Positions 20,401-31,890 of a DNA stretch of 64,000 nt are shown piece after piece. The position numbers were made by a program, and so were the translations under genes. The first letter of the stretch is position 1. Each line of letters opens with the position of its first letter. This DNA is from Oxalobacteraceae bacterium OTU3CAMAD1 (lineage in GTDB: Bacteria > Pseudomonadota > Gammaproteobacteria > Burkholderiales > Burkholderiaceae_D), in NCBI GenBank assembly GCA_024123915.1, contig CP099650.1, positions 1,426,001 through 1,490,000 on the forward strand. The letters are read 5' to 3'. The notes beneath the pieces were generated by a model that ran no database searches, had not been told where the DNA came from, and saw only the letters and a list, made by a program, of their open reading frames with translations.

Positions 20401-23343
<2,943 letters not shown>

Positions 23344-23375
23344 GCTTGGGCTGACTAATATATATATAGAGAGAT

Positions 23376-23405
23376 CCGTCCCGGCCTGTCCGGGCGGTTC
23401 TTTTT
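23376..23405 (+). terminator. Hairpin with T-run between nrdA and nrdB
   Basis: CCGTCCCGG (23376-23384) pairs with CCGGGCGG (23390-23397) with one bulged T, followed by TTCTTTTT. It has the form of an intrinsic terminator inside the operon, so it may lower nrdB transcription or protect the 3' end of a processed nrdA mRNA. A TA-repeat stretch lies just upstream (23357-23368). Confidence 0.6.
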
Positions 23406-23439
23406 AGACCGAATAGACGAATTCAGAAGGAAACACACT

Positions 23440-24567
23440 ATGTCGCTGTCCTGGGACGAAGAAGCCGCACCAGCGGTACCACAAGCAGCCGTTAATCAAG
23501 CTGCGGAAGCCGCACTGGCCTCCGGCGAAGCCAACGCCGAACAAGTCGCGCTGCGCGTCAACGCCGACGACAAGCGCATTATCAATGGCAAAACCGACGT
23601 CAATCAGCTGGTGCCGTTCAAGTACAAGTGGGCATGGGACAAATACCTGGCCGGCTGCGCCAACCACTGGATGCCGCAGGAAGTGAACATGCAGCGCGAT
23701 ATCGAGCTGTGGAAGAACCCGAACGGCCTGACCGACGACGAGCGTCGCCTGGTCAAGCGCAACCTCGGCTTCTTCGTCACCGCCGACTCGCTGGCCGCCA
23801 ACAACATCGTGCTGGGCACCTACCGCCACATCACGGCGCCGGAATGCCGCCAGTACCTGCTGCGCCAGGCGTTCGAGGAAGCGATCCACACCCACGCCTA
23901 CCAGTACATCGTCGAGTCGCTGGGCCTGGACGAGTCGGAGATCTTCAACGCCTATAACGAAGTGAAATCGATCCGCGACAAGGACGAGTTCCTGATCCCA
24001 TTCATCGACACGCTGACCGATCCGGCCTTCACCACCGGCACCGTGGAAAACGACCAGAAGCTGCTCAAGTCCCTGATCGTCTTCGCTTGCTTGATGGAAG
24101 GCCTGTTCTTCTACGTCGGCTTCACCCAGATCCTGGCGCTGGGCCGCCAGAACAAGATGATGGGCGCGGCGGAGCAGTATCAGTACATCCTGCGCGACGA
24201 ATCGATGCATTGCAATTTCGGTATCGATCTGATCAACACGATCAAGATGGAAAACCCGCTGCTGTGGACCCCGGCGTTCAAGGAAGAGATCAAGCAGCTG
24301 TTCCTGAAGGCCGTGGACCTGGAGTACGCGTACGCCGAAGACACCATGCCGCGCGGCGTGCTCGGTCTGAACGCGACCATGTTCAAGGGTTACCTGCGCT
24401 TCATCGCCAACCGTCGCGCCACGCAGATCGGTTTGGAGACCTTGTTCGACCAGGAAGAGAATCCATTCCCATGGATGAGCGAGATGATCGACTTGAAGAA
24501 AGAGCGTAACTTCTTCGAGACCCGCGTCATCGAGTACCAGACCGGCGGCGCGTTGAACTGGGATTGA
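23440..24567 (+). CDS. nrdB: Ribonucleoside-diphosphate reductase, beta subunit
   Basis: A 375-residue class I small subunit that holds the di-iron centre and tyrosyl radical used by NrdA. Iron-ligand regions are visible in [15 protein letters not shown] and [13 protein letters not shown], and [14 protein letters not shown] is typical of the family. AAGGA lies about 8 bases before ATG 23440. The C-terminal residues that dock to NrdA follow [11 protein letters not shown]. It ends at a bidirectional terminator shared with the convergent monooxygenase gene. Confidence 0.96.
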   Translation: MSLSWDEEAAPAVPQAAVNQAAEAALASGEANAEQVALRVNADDKRIINGKTDVNQLVPFKYKWAWDKYLAGCANHWMPQEVNMQRDIELWKNPNGLTDDERRLVKRNLGFFVTADSLAANNIVLGTYRHITAPECRQYLLRQAFEEAIHTHAYQYIVESLGLDESEIFNAYNEVKSIRDKDEFLIPFIDTLTDPAFTTGTVENDQKLLKSLIVFACLMEGLFFYVGFTQILALGRQNKMMGAAEQYQYILRDESMHCNFGIDLINTIKMENPLLWTPAFKEEIKQLFLKAVDLEYAYAEDTMPRGVLGLNATMFKGYLRFIANRRATQIGLETLFDQEENPFPWMSEMIDLKKERNFFETRVIEYQTGGALNWD

Positions 24568-24589
24568 TGGCGGTTTGAGTTGCATGGCA

Positions 24590-24617
24590 AAAGCCCGGCT
24601 TCGCGCCGGGCTTTTTC
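24590..24617. terminator. Bidirectional terminator between nrdB and monooxygenase gene
   Basis: AAAGCCCGGC (24590-24599) and GCCGGGCTTT (24605-24614) form a perfect 10-bp stem with a 5-base loop, with T-runs in both directions. It separates two convergent genes. Confidence 0.88.
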
Positions 24618-24619
24618 TT

Positions 24620-26104
24620 TTATACGAACCGCTCGATGTACTCCGCCAGGCCCGCGTCACCATTCGCCAGCGCTCCGATATACCCGTCCGGCCGGATCAG
24701 GGCCACATCCCCCGGCGCGAAGCCGTACGCCGCGCGCAGATGCCCGCCATCGTCGCGCAGCTCGCCGTTCATTCCAACCGTCACTATTCTCAAACCCTTG
24801 CGCGGCGCGATCGCGCCGGCGCCGGCCGGCTCGTAGCGCAGCAAGGTCCACGCGCCGCCACCCAGCAGCGTAAATAAACGTAAAGGCTGTCCCGCCGCAC
24901 CGCGACACGGCGCGTCCGGCGCGCGGTCGCCGGCGCGCACGACGGCGTCGTCCCCGCGCGCGCCGTGCGCCAGCGGCGACGTCCGATACCCCAGGTCGAG
25001 CTGGCGCGTCTCGCGTCCGCGCCGCAGATCGCCGCGTGTGCGCGCCGCCTCCAGCAGCTTGCTCGACAGCCCCAGCACGCCGGCCGCCACCTCCCGCCGT
25101 TCCGTCTCGTAGGTGTCGAGCAGCGCGTCCGGCGCGCCGCCCACCACCGCCGCCGCCAGCTTCCATCCCAGGTTCCACGCATCCTGCACGCTGGTGTTCA
25201 AACCCTGGCCGCCGGTCGGCGGGTGGATGTGCGCGGCGTCGCCGGCGATGAACACGCGGCCGACCCGGTAGCGGTCCGCCAGCCGGGAACTCATCTCGTA
25301 CACCGAACGCCAATGCACCGCGTGCAGCGCGATGTCGGCGCGGCCGGTGCGGGCGGCGATGACGGCGGCCAGCGCCGCGTCCGAGGTGTCGATGTCGCCG
25401 TCGAGCGGCACCGGCATTTGCAGCTGGAACAGATCTGTGCCCATCAGCGGACACAGACCGAGTTGTCCGGCGCCTTCGCCCCATCGGTGCCAGGCGTCGC
25501 GACCCAGGCCGGTCAGCGACAGGTCGGCCACCATCGCCCGCATCTTCATCGACTCGCCGGGGAAATCGATCGCCAGCGCCTTGCGCACGAAGCTGCGGCC
25601 GCCGTCGGCGCCGACCAGGTAGCGCGCCCGCACCGTCGCCGTCGTGCCGTCGGCGTTCGCCAGCCGCGCGGTGACGCCGTCGCCATCCTGTTCGAAGCCG
25701 GTCAGCTCGTGGCCGAAGCGCGGCGCGTGTCCGAGTTCGGCGAGCCTGTCGCGTAGGACGCCCTCCGTCAGATACTGCGGCAGCATCAGCGGCAGGTTGT
25801 ACGGTTCGGCGGGCGAGGGCGCCATGCCTTCGGTCGACGACTGCTCGTCGTAGCCGCCGTCGGCGCGGTATTTGCGCTGCGGCGGATAGAGCCCGCCGGC
25901 CGCCACCATGCGATCGGCCACGCCCAGCGCTTCGAAGATTTCCAGGGTGCGCGGCTGGATGCCTTTGCCGCGCGAGCCGCTGAACGGTCCTTCAATTTTG
26001 TCGACCAGCACAAAGTCGATGTGGCGGCGCGCGAGGTCAATCGCCAATGTGAGACCGGCGGCACCGGCGCCGCAAATCAAAATGTCGGTGTTGATAGTGT
26101 TCAT
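24620..26104 (-). CDS. FAD-dependent aromatic-ring monooxygenase-like protein
   Basis: A 494-residue class A flavoprotein monooxygenase of the PheA/TfdB/MhpA group. The FAD-binding GxGxxG is at residues 8-20 (ILICGAGAAGLTLAIDL), a DG motif in YLVGADGGRSF, and the GD motif in RVFIAGDAAHIHPPTGGQG. A C-terminal thioredoxin-like domain follows. I chose ATG 26104, with AAGGA 7 bases upstream; the frame extends 10 residues further, but that part overlaps the operator. The likely substrate is a phenolic compound or antibiotic, not predictable. It is divergent from a MarR-family gene that probably represses it. Confidence 0.88.
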   Translation of the reverse strand: MNTINTDILICGAGAAGLTLAIDLARRHIDFVLVDKIEGPFSGSRGKGIQPRTLEIFEALGVADRMVAAGGLYPPQRKYRADGGYDEQSSTEGMAPSPAEPYNLPLMLPQYLTEGVLRDRLAELGHAPRFGHELTGFEQDGDGVTARLANADGTTATVRARYLVGADGGRSFVRKALAIDFPGESMKMRAMVADLSLTGLGRDAWHRWGEGAGQLGLCPLMGTDLFQLQMPVPLDGDIDTSDAALAAVIAARTGRADIALHAVHWRSVYEMSSRLADRYRVGRVFIAGDAAHIHPPTGGQGLNTSVQDAWNLGWKLAAAVVGGAPDALLDTYETERREVAAGVLGLSSKLLEAARTRGDLRRGRETRQLDLGYRTSPLAHGARGDDAVVRAGDRAPDAPCRGAAGQPLRLFTLLGGGAWTLLRYEPAGAGAIAPRKGLRIVTVGMNGELRDDGGHLRAAYGFAPGDVALIRPDGYIGALANGDAGLAEYIERFV

Positions 26105-26117
26105 GGGGTTGTCCTTG

Positions 26118-26138
26118 ATATGTGTATTCCGCACATAT
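26118..26138. promoter_or_regulatory. MarR-type operator in front of the monooxygenase gene
   Basis: ATATGTG and CACATAT arms flank a 7-base spacer. The site overlaps the -10 and start of transcription of the monooxygenase promoter. The same TATGTG-N7-CACATA form occurs at 26168-26186, with centres 49 bp apart. Confidence 0.75.
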
Positions 26139-26163
26139 TATTCCGGCCTCGGAAAGCTGTCAA
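26135..26163 (-). promoter_or_regulatory. Promoter of the monooxygenase gene
   Basis: On the minus strand a perfect TTGACA (26163-26158) and TAATAT (26140-26135) are separated by 17 bases. The -10 is covered by the operator at 26118-26138. This is one of the strongest-looking promoters in the window. Confidence 0.72.
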
Positions 26164-26167
26164 TAAC

Positions 26168-26186
26168 TATGTGTATAATGCACATA
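26168..26186. promoter_or_regulatory. MarR-type operator and -10 of the MarR gene
   Basis: TATGTG (26168-26173) and CACATA (26181-26186) flank TATAATG. A perfect TATAAT (26174-26179) lies between the arms and the ATG at 26186 is 7 bases downstream of it, so the transcript should begin at or very near the start codon (leaderless). No -35 resembling the consensus is present. Confidence 0.7.
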
Positions 26187-26668
26187 TGAACAAAGACCTC
26201 TTCGATACCCACAACGCGCTGCTCGACATCATCGGTTTCATGAGCAGGCCGGAACCCGACATCGCCCTGATGTCGGAGATGGACATGCCGCTCGAGCGCG
26301 CGCTGCTGCCGCTGCTGATACGCATCGAAAGGCGCGGTCCGATCGGCGTGGTGGAATTGGCCGACCTGGTCGGCCGCGACTACACCACGGTGAGCCGGCA
26401 GGTGGCGCGGCTCGACGAACTTGGACTGGTGGCGCGCCGCGCCGGCGCGCGCGACAAACGCGTGCGCGAGGCGGAGGTGACGAAGGCCGGCAGTGAGGTC
26501 GTCGCCGTCATCGACGAAACGCGCGAGAAGCAGGTCAGTGAATTGATGGCCGATTGGACCGCCGCCGAGCGGCGCGATCTGGCGCGGATGATGAAGCGTC
26601 TCGCCGCCGACATGAACGCCTGGGTGCTGCGCCACATGAGTCCCGACCCCGACGAGGATTCCGAATAG
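26186..26668 (+). CDS. MarR-family transcriptional regulator
   Basis: A 160-residue winged-helix regulator: VELADLVGRDYTTVSRQVARL is the recognition region and RDKRVREAEVT the wing. The C-terminal helices form the usual dimer part. The frame is open upstream to 26021, but MNKDLFDTHNALLD is the natural N-terminus and starts at 26186. There is no ribosome binding site, in keeping with a leaderless message. It is divergent from the monooxygenase gene and both promoters hold the same palindrome, so it most likely represses both until a ligand, perhaps a phenolic, binds. Confidence 0.9.
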   Translation: MNKDLFDTHNALLDIIGFMSRPEPDIALMSEMDMPLERALLPLLIRIERRGPIGVVELADLVGRDYTTVSRQVARLDELGLVARRAGARDKRVREAEVTKAGSEVVAVIDETREKQVSELMADWTAAERRDLARMMKRLAADMNAWVLRHMSPDPDEDSE

Positions 26669-27301
26669 GCTGACGCGCGATCGCCGCGCGACGCGTCGAG
26701 CGCTCGGCGATCGCGCAACGACGACAGCGAGAGCACCTCGCCGAACACGCTTCGAACACTCGACGACACATATCCTTACACGCCGACGCGCGCACTGAAC
26801 GCATGCGCGCCGCCGCGCATCGCAGTATTCCGCTTGCCATTCCCCGCACTCTGTCTCATAATCGCGACGAATTTAAAAACAGTGAGCAGCGACGGCGCGC
26901 ATGCGATGCGCAAGCGCTCTCGAATTCGGAAGATGGTGGCGAGGGACGCGCGGAGATGCCGGCGACATCGCAGACACCCAGGCGGCAATTGGCTCGCTTT
27001 GAAGCGCGTTTTTTTGGCGCGGCGCGGCAAGCGCATTTTCGAACTCGATTGAGCGCGCACATCGCACCACGATGTCGCAAGCGAGCAAGCGCGAACTGCC
27101 ACGCGTATGTGAAATGGCGAGCATAAGACGAAAAAAAGCGAGCGAATACTTCTCGTGCCGGTTGCGTACCGACAAGGTTTTCGTGTACTTTACGAGATTG
27201 AAAATGTGTGTTTATAAAGGTGCGGTTTTTTTGAAGTGCGCACACCGCAGAAATGATCGCGATCACGGGATACAGATTCACAAAGATATGCACAAGACCA
27301 A
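26669..27301. other. Gene-poor stretch with biased composition
   Basis: No coding sequence here is convincing. The first part (26670-27140) is crowded with CGCG, GCGC, GATCGC and GCGA, then the stretch becomes more A/T-rich (27120-27300) than normal for the window. The best small frame is 48 codons from ATG 26906 to 27052, coding a very basic peptide (MRKRSRIRKMVARDARR start), but no ribosome binding site precedes it. No transposase remnant or tRNA was recognised. It may be an old insertion, a regulatory RNA locus or decayed DNA. Confidence 0.5.
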
Positions 27302-27373
27302 ACCGTTTTTGTTCAACCGTCTTTCCTGATTCGGTTCAGGTTGGGCGGTTTTTTGTTTGAAAACAAAAACGGT
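27302..27373. terminator. Nested inverted repeat with terminator-like core
   Basis: A perfect 12-bp inverted repeat (27302-27313 with 27362-27373) encloses a second hairpin: AACCG (27315-27319) with CGGTT (27346-27350), and CCTGA (27325-27329) with TCAGG (27336-27340), followed by a T-run at 27349-27354. AACCG can also pair with CGGTT at 27332-27336, so two inner folds compete. It could terminate transcription entering from upstream or act as a conditional structure. Confidence 0.5.
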
Positions 27374-27492
27374 AGATGGCTGCGACGTAGGTCCCTGGAG
27401 CTGAGCACACGCCCGACCACCCGCAAAACGTCGCAACAAGATTTGTATCTGCACGCCGCGCCGGCCACGGACGGCGGACAGATAGATGGCTG
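27373..27492. repeat. Direct repeat TAGATGGCTG, two copies
   Basis: The ten bases TAGATGGCTG occur at 27373-27382 and 27483-27492, 110 bp apart, in the otherwise empty region upstream of the H1-like gene. Nothing further supports a function, and two 10-mers this close can occur by chance. Confidence 0.3.
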
Positions 27493-27658
27493 AAGTGCTG
27501 CACTCGTGAGGGGTTGCAGCAGTTCAGCTGGTGCCGAATTCATTAGCGCAAACGTATTCTGTTTGTGCCGATGAATAATTCGCCTGGCCCAATCCGGGGC
27601 CGGACGGGTTTAAATCTTGTATGTGAATTTTCCCATCCCCGATGAAGGAGAACTAAAA

Positions 27659-28633
27659 ATGGCAACTGCCGCAAAGAAACCAGCAGCAAAAAAGCCGGCC
27701 GCTACTAAAGCCGCCGCCCCAGCGAAAAAGCCTGTCGCAGCGAAAGCAGCCGCCAAGCCAGCAGCGAAAGCTGCCGCCAAACCAGCCGCTAAACCAGCTG
27801 TCAAAGCCGCTGCCAAGCCAGCTGCAAAACCAGCCGTGAAAAAAGCAGCCGCCAAACCAGCAGCGAAGCCAGCAGCGAAAGCAGCAGCCAAGCCAGCAGC
27901 TAAGCCAGCAGTGAAAAAAGCAGCTGCCAAGCCAGTCGCTAAAAAAGCCGCAGCAAAGCCAGCAGCAAAGCCAGCCGCGAAAGCAGCAGCCAAGCCAGCA
28001 GTGAAAAAAGCGGCAGCAAAGCCAGCAGCTAAAAAAGCAGCAGCCAAGCCAGCAGCAAAGCCAGCCGCTAAAAAAGCAGCTGCCAAGCCAGCAGCGAAAG
28101 CAGCAGCCAAGCCAGCGGCAAAAAAAGTAGCGGCCAAACCGGCAGCGAAAAAAGCGGCCGCCAAGCCAGCCGCTAAACCTGCCGCGAAAGCAGCAGCTAA
28201 ACCAGCAGCCAAAAAAGCTGTCGCCGCTAAACCAGCCGCCAAGGCAAAAACAGCAGCCAAGCCAGCTGCAAAGGCAGCGGCTAAGCCAGCAGCAAAAAAG
28301 CCGGTTAAGGCAGCCGCCAAGCCGGCAGCTGCCAAGAAGCCAGCCGTCAAGGCTGCCGCCAAGCCAGCTGCTAAACCAGCGGCTAAACCTGCAGCAGCCA
28401 AGCCAGCAGCAGCCAAGCCGGCCGCCGCTCCAGCACCGGCAGCTGCTCCAGTTGCCGCGGCAGCACCTGCTCCGGCAGCCAAGCCAGCTGTGAAAAAAGC
28501 CGCCTCTAAAGCGGCCGCACCGAAGAAGGAAGCTGTCGCCAAGCCAGCCGCGCCTGCTGCCGCGCCTGCGGCAAAGACCGTGTTGGCACCGGCGGCCGCA
28601 TGGCCGTTCCCAACCAGCACGCGTCCTTCCTAA
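27659..28633 (+). CDS. Histone H1-like protein with KPAAK-type repeats
   Basis: A 324-residue protein made almost only of Ala, Lys, Pro and Val. Units such as KPAAK, AAAKPAAK and KKAAAKPAAKP are repeated across residues 5-300, like the C-terminal tail of histone H1 and like AlgP/HctB proteins. Such tails bind DNA without sequence preference, so it is probably a nucleoid protein. The last residues (AAAWPFPTSTRPS) are uncharged and distinct, suggesting a conserved terminal tag. I chose ATG 27659, preceded by AAGGAG; the frame extends upstream 14 codons without reason. The long opposite-strand frame is a product of the repeat. A strong terminator follows. Confidence 0.9.
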   Translation: MATAAKKPAAKKPAATKAAAPAKKPVAAKAAAKPAAKAAAKPAAKPAVKAAAKPAAKPAVKKAAAKPAAKPAAKAAAKPAAKPAVKKAAAKPVAKKAAAKPAAKPAAKAAAKPAVKKAAAKPAAKKAAAKPAAKPAAKKAAAKPAAKAAAKPAAKKVAAKPAAKKAAAKPAAKPAAKAAAKPAAKKAVAAKPAAKAKTAAKPAAKAAAKPAAKKPVKAAAKPAAAKKPAVKAAAKPAAKPAAKPAAAKPAAAKPAAAPAPAAAPVAAAAPAPAAKPAVKKAASKAAAPKKEAVAKPAAPAAAPAAKTVLAPAAAWPFPTSTRPS

Positions 28634-28665
28634 GCTAAATACTTAGGTGCCTGCTGAGGCAACCG

Positions 28666-28702
28666 GCCGCTGTGTGAGACAATCACACAGCGGCTTTTTT
28701 TT
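28666..28702 (+). terminator. Terminator of the H1-like gene
   Basis: A perfect 12-bp stem (28666-28677 with 28683-28694), 5-base loop and eight T. The yggT ribosome binding site begins at the next base, so yggT must depend on read-through or a promoter within this short space. Confidence 0.9.
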
Positions 28703-28711
28703 GGAGGGACC

Positions 28712-29242
28712 GTGCTTAGTATTGTTATGTTGATTGTCGACGCCATCGCCACCCTGTTGGGCGGGGCCTTGCTGTTGCGCTTCTGGATGCAGGCGATCCG
28801 CGTTCGTCCGCCGCAATCGGTGGCCCAATTCACGTTCCAGTTATCGGACTGGCTGGTGCGGCCGTTGCGGCGCATCGTGCCGGGCATGGGCGGCTACGAC
28901 TGGGCCAGCCTGATCGGCGCCTTCCTGATCGTGCTGCTGGCGACATCGGTGCTGTTCTTTGCCGGCTGGCCGGCGCAGGCGGTGCTGCTGGCCGCGCTCG
29001 AGCGCTTCCTCAAATGGATACTGTACGGCTTCATGGCGCTGCTGGTGGTCGAAGCGATCTTCAGCTGGGTCAATCCGCACGCGCCACTGGCGCCGTTCGT
29101 GCGCGCGCTCAACGAGCCGCTGCTCAAACCGATCCGCCGCGTTGTGCCGCTGGTGGGCAATCTTGATTTGTCGCTGCTGGTGGCGCTGATCGCGCTGCAG
29201 ATCGCCCAGATTCTGCTGGGCATGGCTTTCAACGGGCGTTGA
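28712..29242 (+). CDS. YggT-family membrane protein
   Basis: A 176-residue inner-membrane protein with two copies of the YggT domain, each a pair of hydrophobic helices with the phrase VRPLRRIVPGMGGYDWASLI (first copy) and LKPIRRVVPLVGNLDLSLLV (second copy). The start is GTG 28712, four bases after GGAGG; ATG 28727 is the alternative but lies far from that site. YggT proteins are linked to cell division and osmotic or cation tolerance in other bacteria, but the molecular role is unclear. Confidence 0.9.
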   Translation: MLSIVMLIVDAIATLLGGALLLRFWMQAIRVRPPQSVAQFTFQLSDWLVRPLRRIVPGMGGYDWASLIGAFLIVLLATSVLFFAGWPAQAVLLAALERFLKWILYGFMALLVVEAIFSWVNPHAPLAPFVRALNEPLLKPIRRVVPLVGNLDLSLLVALIALQIAQILLGMAFNGR

Positions 29243-29262
29243 GTTAAGCCGTTGGCGGCGCT

Positions 29263-29409
29263 TGGCGGATTACGGCGTGCCGCCTAATCCGCCCTACGTG
29301 TCTCCGTGGTCCGCAGCCGAGCCTGGCCTTGGATACATGTCGCCCGGGGACACGCACTTCGAATGACCTCGGAGGCACGTAGGGCGGATTAGCGTAGCGT
29401 AATCCGCCA
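29263..29409. repeat. REP-like repeat pair, inverted
   Basis: Two related palindromic units, 29263-29300 and 29376-29409, each hold GGCGGATTA and TAATCCGCC halves and end in the CACGTAGGG sequence, in opposite orientation. The same unit occurs twice at 44553-44636. They lie between convergent yggT and the PfkB-kinase gene, outside coding regions, as expected for a REP-like dispersed element. Confidence 0.75.
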
Positions 29410-29438
29410 TCTCTGCGCCGCCTACATCATTCCTACTT

Positions 29439-30377
29439 TTAGAAGCGGTAGCCGAAGGCGGCTTCGAAGCGGTCGGCGATCTCGGCGGCGGTGAGCTTGT
29501 GGTTCTGGCCGCCCTTGCTGGCGATCTTGATCGCACCCATCAGGCTGGCCAGGCGGCCGGTCGTTTCCCATTTCCAGCCTTGCGTGATGCCGAACAGCAG
29601 GCCGGCGCGGTAGGCGTCGCCGCATCCGGTCGGGTCCAGCACGTCGGCGACCTTGACGGCCGGAATCTCGATCCGTTGCCCTTTGGTGTAGATCTCCGAG
29701 CCCTGCTCGCCGCGCGTGACGATCAGCGCTTCCAGGCGGCTGGCGATTTCCGGCAAGGTCAGGCCGGTGCGGTCCATCAGCAATTCGATTTCGTAGTCGT
29801 TGGCGGTGACGTAGGTGGCCTTGTCGATGAAGGCGATCAGTTCGGCGCCGTTGAACATCGGCAGCTGCTGGCCCGGGTCGAAGATGAACGGGATCTGCAG
29901 CTTGGTCAGGTCGGCGGCGTGCTTTTGCATGCCCAGGTGGCCGTCCGGCGAGATGATGGCCACCGCAGCCGCGCCCGCCTTGGCGACGTCGTTCTCGTGC
30001 GCGTACGACATGGCGCCCGGGTGGAAGGCGTTGATCTGGTTGTTGTCCTCGTCGGCGGTGACGAAGCATTGGGCGTTGTAGGCCTCCTGCTTGATCAGAA
30101 TGTTGTCGGTCGAGATGTCGAGCTTGTGCAGGCGCTCGATGTAGGCGGCGTTGTCCTGGCCCATGACGCCGACGATGCGCGGCTCGCCGCCTAGCATCTT
30201 GAGGTTGTAGGCGATGTTGCCGGCGCAGCCGCCGTATTCCGTGCGCATCGTCGGCGCCAGGAACGAGACGTTCACTTTGTGCAGCTGGTCGGCCAGCAGG
30301 ATGCTGTCGAAGCGGCCGGGAAATTGCAGGATGGTGTCGATCGCGAGCGAGCCGCAGATGATGGAGGTCTGAGTCAT
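29439..30377 (-). CDS. PfkB-family carbohydrate/nucleoside kinase
   Basis: A 312-residue ribokinase/adenosine-kinase-like enzyme. The N-terminal PfkB signature region is GGCAGNIAYNLKMLGGEP and the C-terminal one is DPTGCGDAYRAGLLFG, where D in GCGD is the catalytic base. Adenosine kinase is a possible function, as close relatives in betaproteobacteria are so annotated, but the sugar or nucleoside cannot be fixed by reading. It is the last gene of a minus-strand run from accB; 11 bases separate it from the DUF3426 gene. Confidence 0.88.
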   Translation of the reverse strand: MTQTSIICGSLAIDTILQFPGRFDSILLADQLHKVNVSFLAPTMRTEYGGCAGNIAYNLKMLGGEPRIVGVMGQDNAAYIERLHKLDISTDNILIKQEAYNAQCFVTADEDNNQINAFHPGAMSYAHENDVAKAGAAAVAIISPDGHLGMQKHAADLTKLQIPFIFDPGQQLPMFNGAELIAFIDKATYVTANDYEIELLMDRTGLTLPEIASRLEALIVTRGEQGSEIYTKGQRIEIPAVKVADVLDPTGCGDAYRAGLLFGITQGWKWETTGRLASLMGAIKIASKGGQNHKLTAAEIADRFEAAFGYRF

Positions 30378-30388
30378 GTGATAGTTCT

Positions 30389-31882
30389 TTATGGATAGAA
30401 GACTGCGATGTGATAGCCGGATGCTTTCAGCTGTTTCAATTCAAAGTACAGTTTGACAGATTGCTCGCTGCGCGGGGCGAATCCTTTTTCCAGCGCGGCG
30501 TCGGCGCCGAGATAATCGCGCGGCGTGAACACGCGGCGCAAAATGGCCTTGTCGTTGGCGTCGTCGAGCACCAGTTCGATGTGCGGCCACTGTTGCGCGG
30601 TCGTGCTTTGGTTGCGCAGCAAGGTGGTGAACGAGAAGGTGGTTTCGCTCAGGGTTTGCAGTTCGCCTTGCTCGATGACGAGCTCGTCGATCTGTGTCGG
30701 CAGTTCGATCTTGCAACCCAAGGTGGCGCAGATGTCCTGCAAGGTCGGCTTGAGGCCGGGGTAGCTGGCGGCCAGCTGGTTGCGGAAGGTGGTCAAGCCT
30801 TGCGCCGCCAGCGCGCCTACCAGCAGCAGCGAGCCGACACCCATGGCGATGTTGATGGTTTTGCCGTAGCGCTCGCGGCGGCGGTCTCGCTTGAGGAAGC
30901 CGGGCTCATTCGGGTCGTCGACTTCCTCTTCGGCCGCTTCCGGTTCCGGCGGCTGGACGCTGTGGACTTCCGCCCGGGGTTCGAAGTGGTCTTGCGACGG
31001 CGCCGAGGCGGCGCGCAGCAGCGTGTGCAGCTGGGGCGCGGTGTCGCGCTCCCTGGCGGCGGCGAGCTGGACCAGCGCTTCCTCGTCGGCCTCGTCGAGG
31101 TCGTAGCGGGAGTCGGGGTCGAGGGTTGGCTCCTGGCGGTCGAAGGCGGGCATCGACGGCGCGGCCTTGGCCTCCTGTTCGGCGGCCTCGGCCGCGATGC
31201 TTTGCTCCATCAGCGCCAGTTCGGCCGCCAACGCCGCTTCCAGCTCCTCGTGCGTCATCGGCTTGATGTCGAGCGGGTCTTCCGGCGGCGGTTCGATGTC
31301 GGTTGGCTGCCCGTCTTCGGCGGCTTGGAATTCCGGTTCCGGGGCGGGCTCGGGTTCAGGCTCGACCGCAGGTTCGGGTTCAGGCTCGGGCTCGGGCTCG
31401 AGCCAATGTTCGGGTTCAGGCTGGAAATCTGGCGCGGGTTCCTGCGCCACAGCGGTCTCGGATTCCGGCTCGGGCTGCCATTCAGGCGCGGGCTGGCAGG
31501 AGCCCGACCCCAATTCCGGCTCGGCCGTGAAGGCTTGCTCCTGAACGGACTCGGCCACGGGTTGGTCGAACCGTCCGTCATCGGTCTGGTCCACCGCGCT
31601 GTCGAGCTGCAAGGTGTAGATCGGCTCATCGCTGGCGCGAATATCCTGCTCGGCCACAACCTCGTCGAAGGGCGCGAATGTCTGGGGAGGGGAGTAGGGT
31701 GCTTCGGACACAACCGGCGCGAACACCGGCTGCGGGATGGCGAGCGGCTCAAGCAGCGCCGCGTTGCCGTCGAAAACTTCATTGCAGGAGCCACAGCGCA
31801 CTATGCCCCCACGTAATTTCAACTGGTCATGAGCGACCCGAAATGTCGTGCTGCAGTGGGGGCATTTAGTGGCGAGCGCCAT
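30389..31882 (-). CDS. Zinc-ribbon DUF3426 protein with Glu-Pro-rich linker
   Basis: A 497-residue protein. Residues 1-40 are an MJ0042-type zinc ribbon with C7, C10, C30 and C33. A long acidic stretch (about 60-300) holds EP repeats ([25 protein letters not shown], coded near 31320-31440). A single transmembrane helix lies near 345-365 ([20 protein letters not shown]), and the DUF3426 domain follows, presumably on the outer side. The function is unknown. It sits 8 bases after prmA, and this order is common in Burkholderiales. Confidence 0.87.
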   Translation of the reverse strand: MALATKCPHCSTTFRVAHDQLKLRGGIVRCGSCNEVFDGNAALLEPLAIPQPVFAPVVSEAPYSPPQTFAPFDEVVAEQDIRASDEPIYTLQLDSAVDQTDDGRFDQPVAESVQEQAFTAEPELGSGSCQPAPEWQPEPESETAVAQEPAPDFQPEPEHWLEPEPEPEPEPAVEPEPEPAPEPEFQAAEDGQPTDIEPPPEDPLDIKPMTHEELEAALAAELALMEQSIAAEAAEQEAKAAPSMPAFDRQEPTLDPDSRYDLDEADEEALVQLAAARERDTAPQLHTLLRAASAPSQDHFEPRAEVHSVQPPEPEAAEEEVDDPNEPGFLKRDRRRERYGKTINIAMGVGSLLLVGALAAQGLTTFRNQLAASYPGLKPTLQDICATLGCKIELPTQIDELVIEQGELQTLSETTFSFTTLLRNQSTTAQQWPHIELVLDDANDKAILRRVFTPRDYLGADAALEKGFAPRSEQSVKLYFELKQLKASGYHIAVFYP

Positions 31883-31890
31883 CGCTGCCG

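Noticed and set aside
23357..23368. TA dinucleotide run as a mobile-element target or promoter
   Set aside because: No inverted termini or target duplication is present, and no -35 fits.
26834..27052. Small basic frame (MRKRSRIRKMVARDARR)
   Set aside because: No ribosome binding site, and the basic bias can come from CGC-rich DNA. Kept only as a comment to the gene-poor region.
27072..27329. 85-codon frame starting with ATGTCGCAAGCG
   Set aside because: Composition and product look random, and it runs into the inverted repeat.
27610..28620. Minus-strand Ala/Gly/Phe/Leu-rich frame opposite the H1-like gene
   Set aside because: It is the mirror of the KPAAK repeat; it lacks a ribosome binding site and family features.
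27659..28633. Possible CRISPR array or satellite in the repeat-rich region
   Set aside because: The repeats are codon-level KPAAK units in one intact frame without constant spacers.
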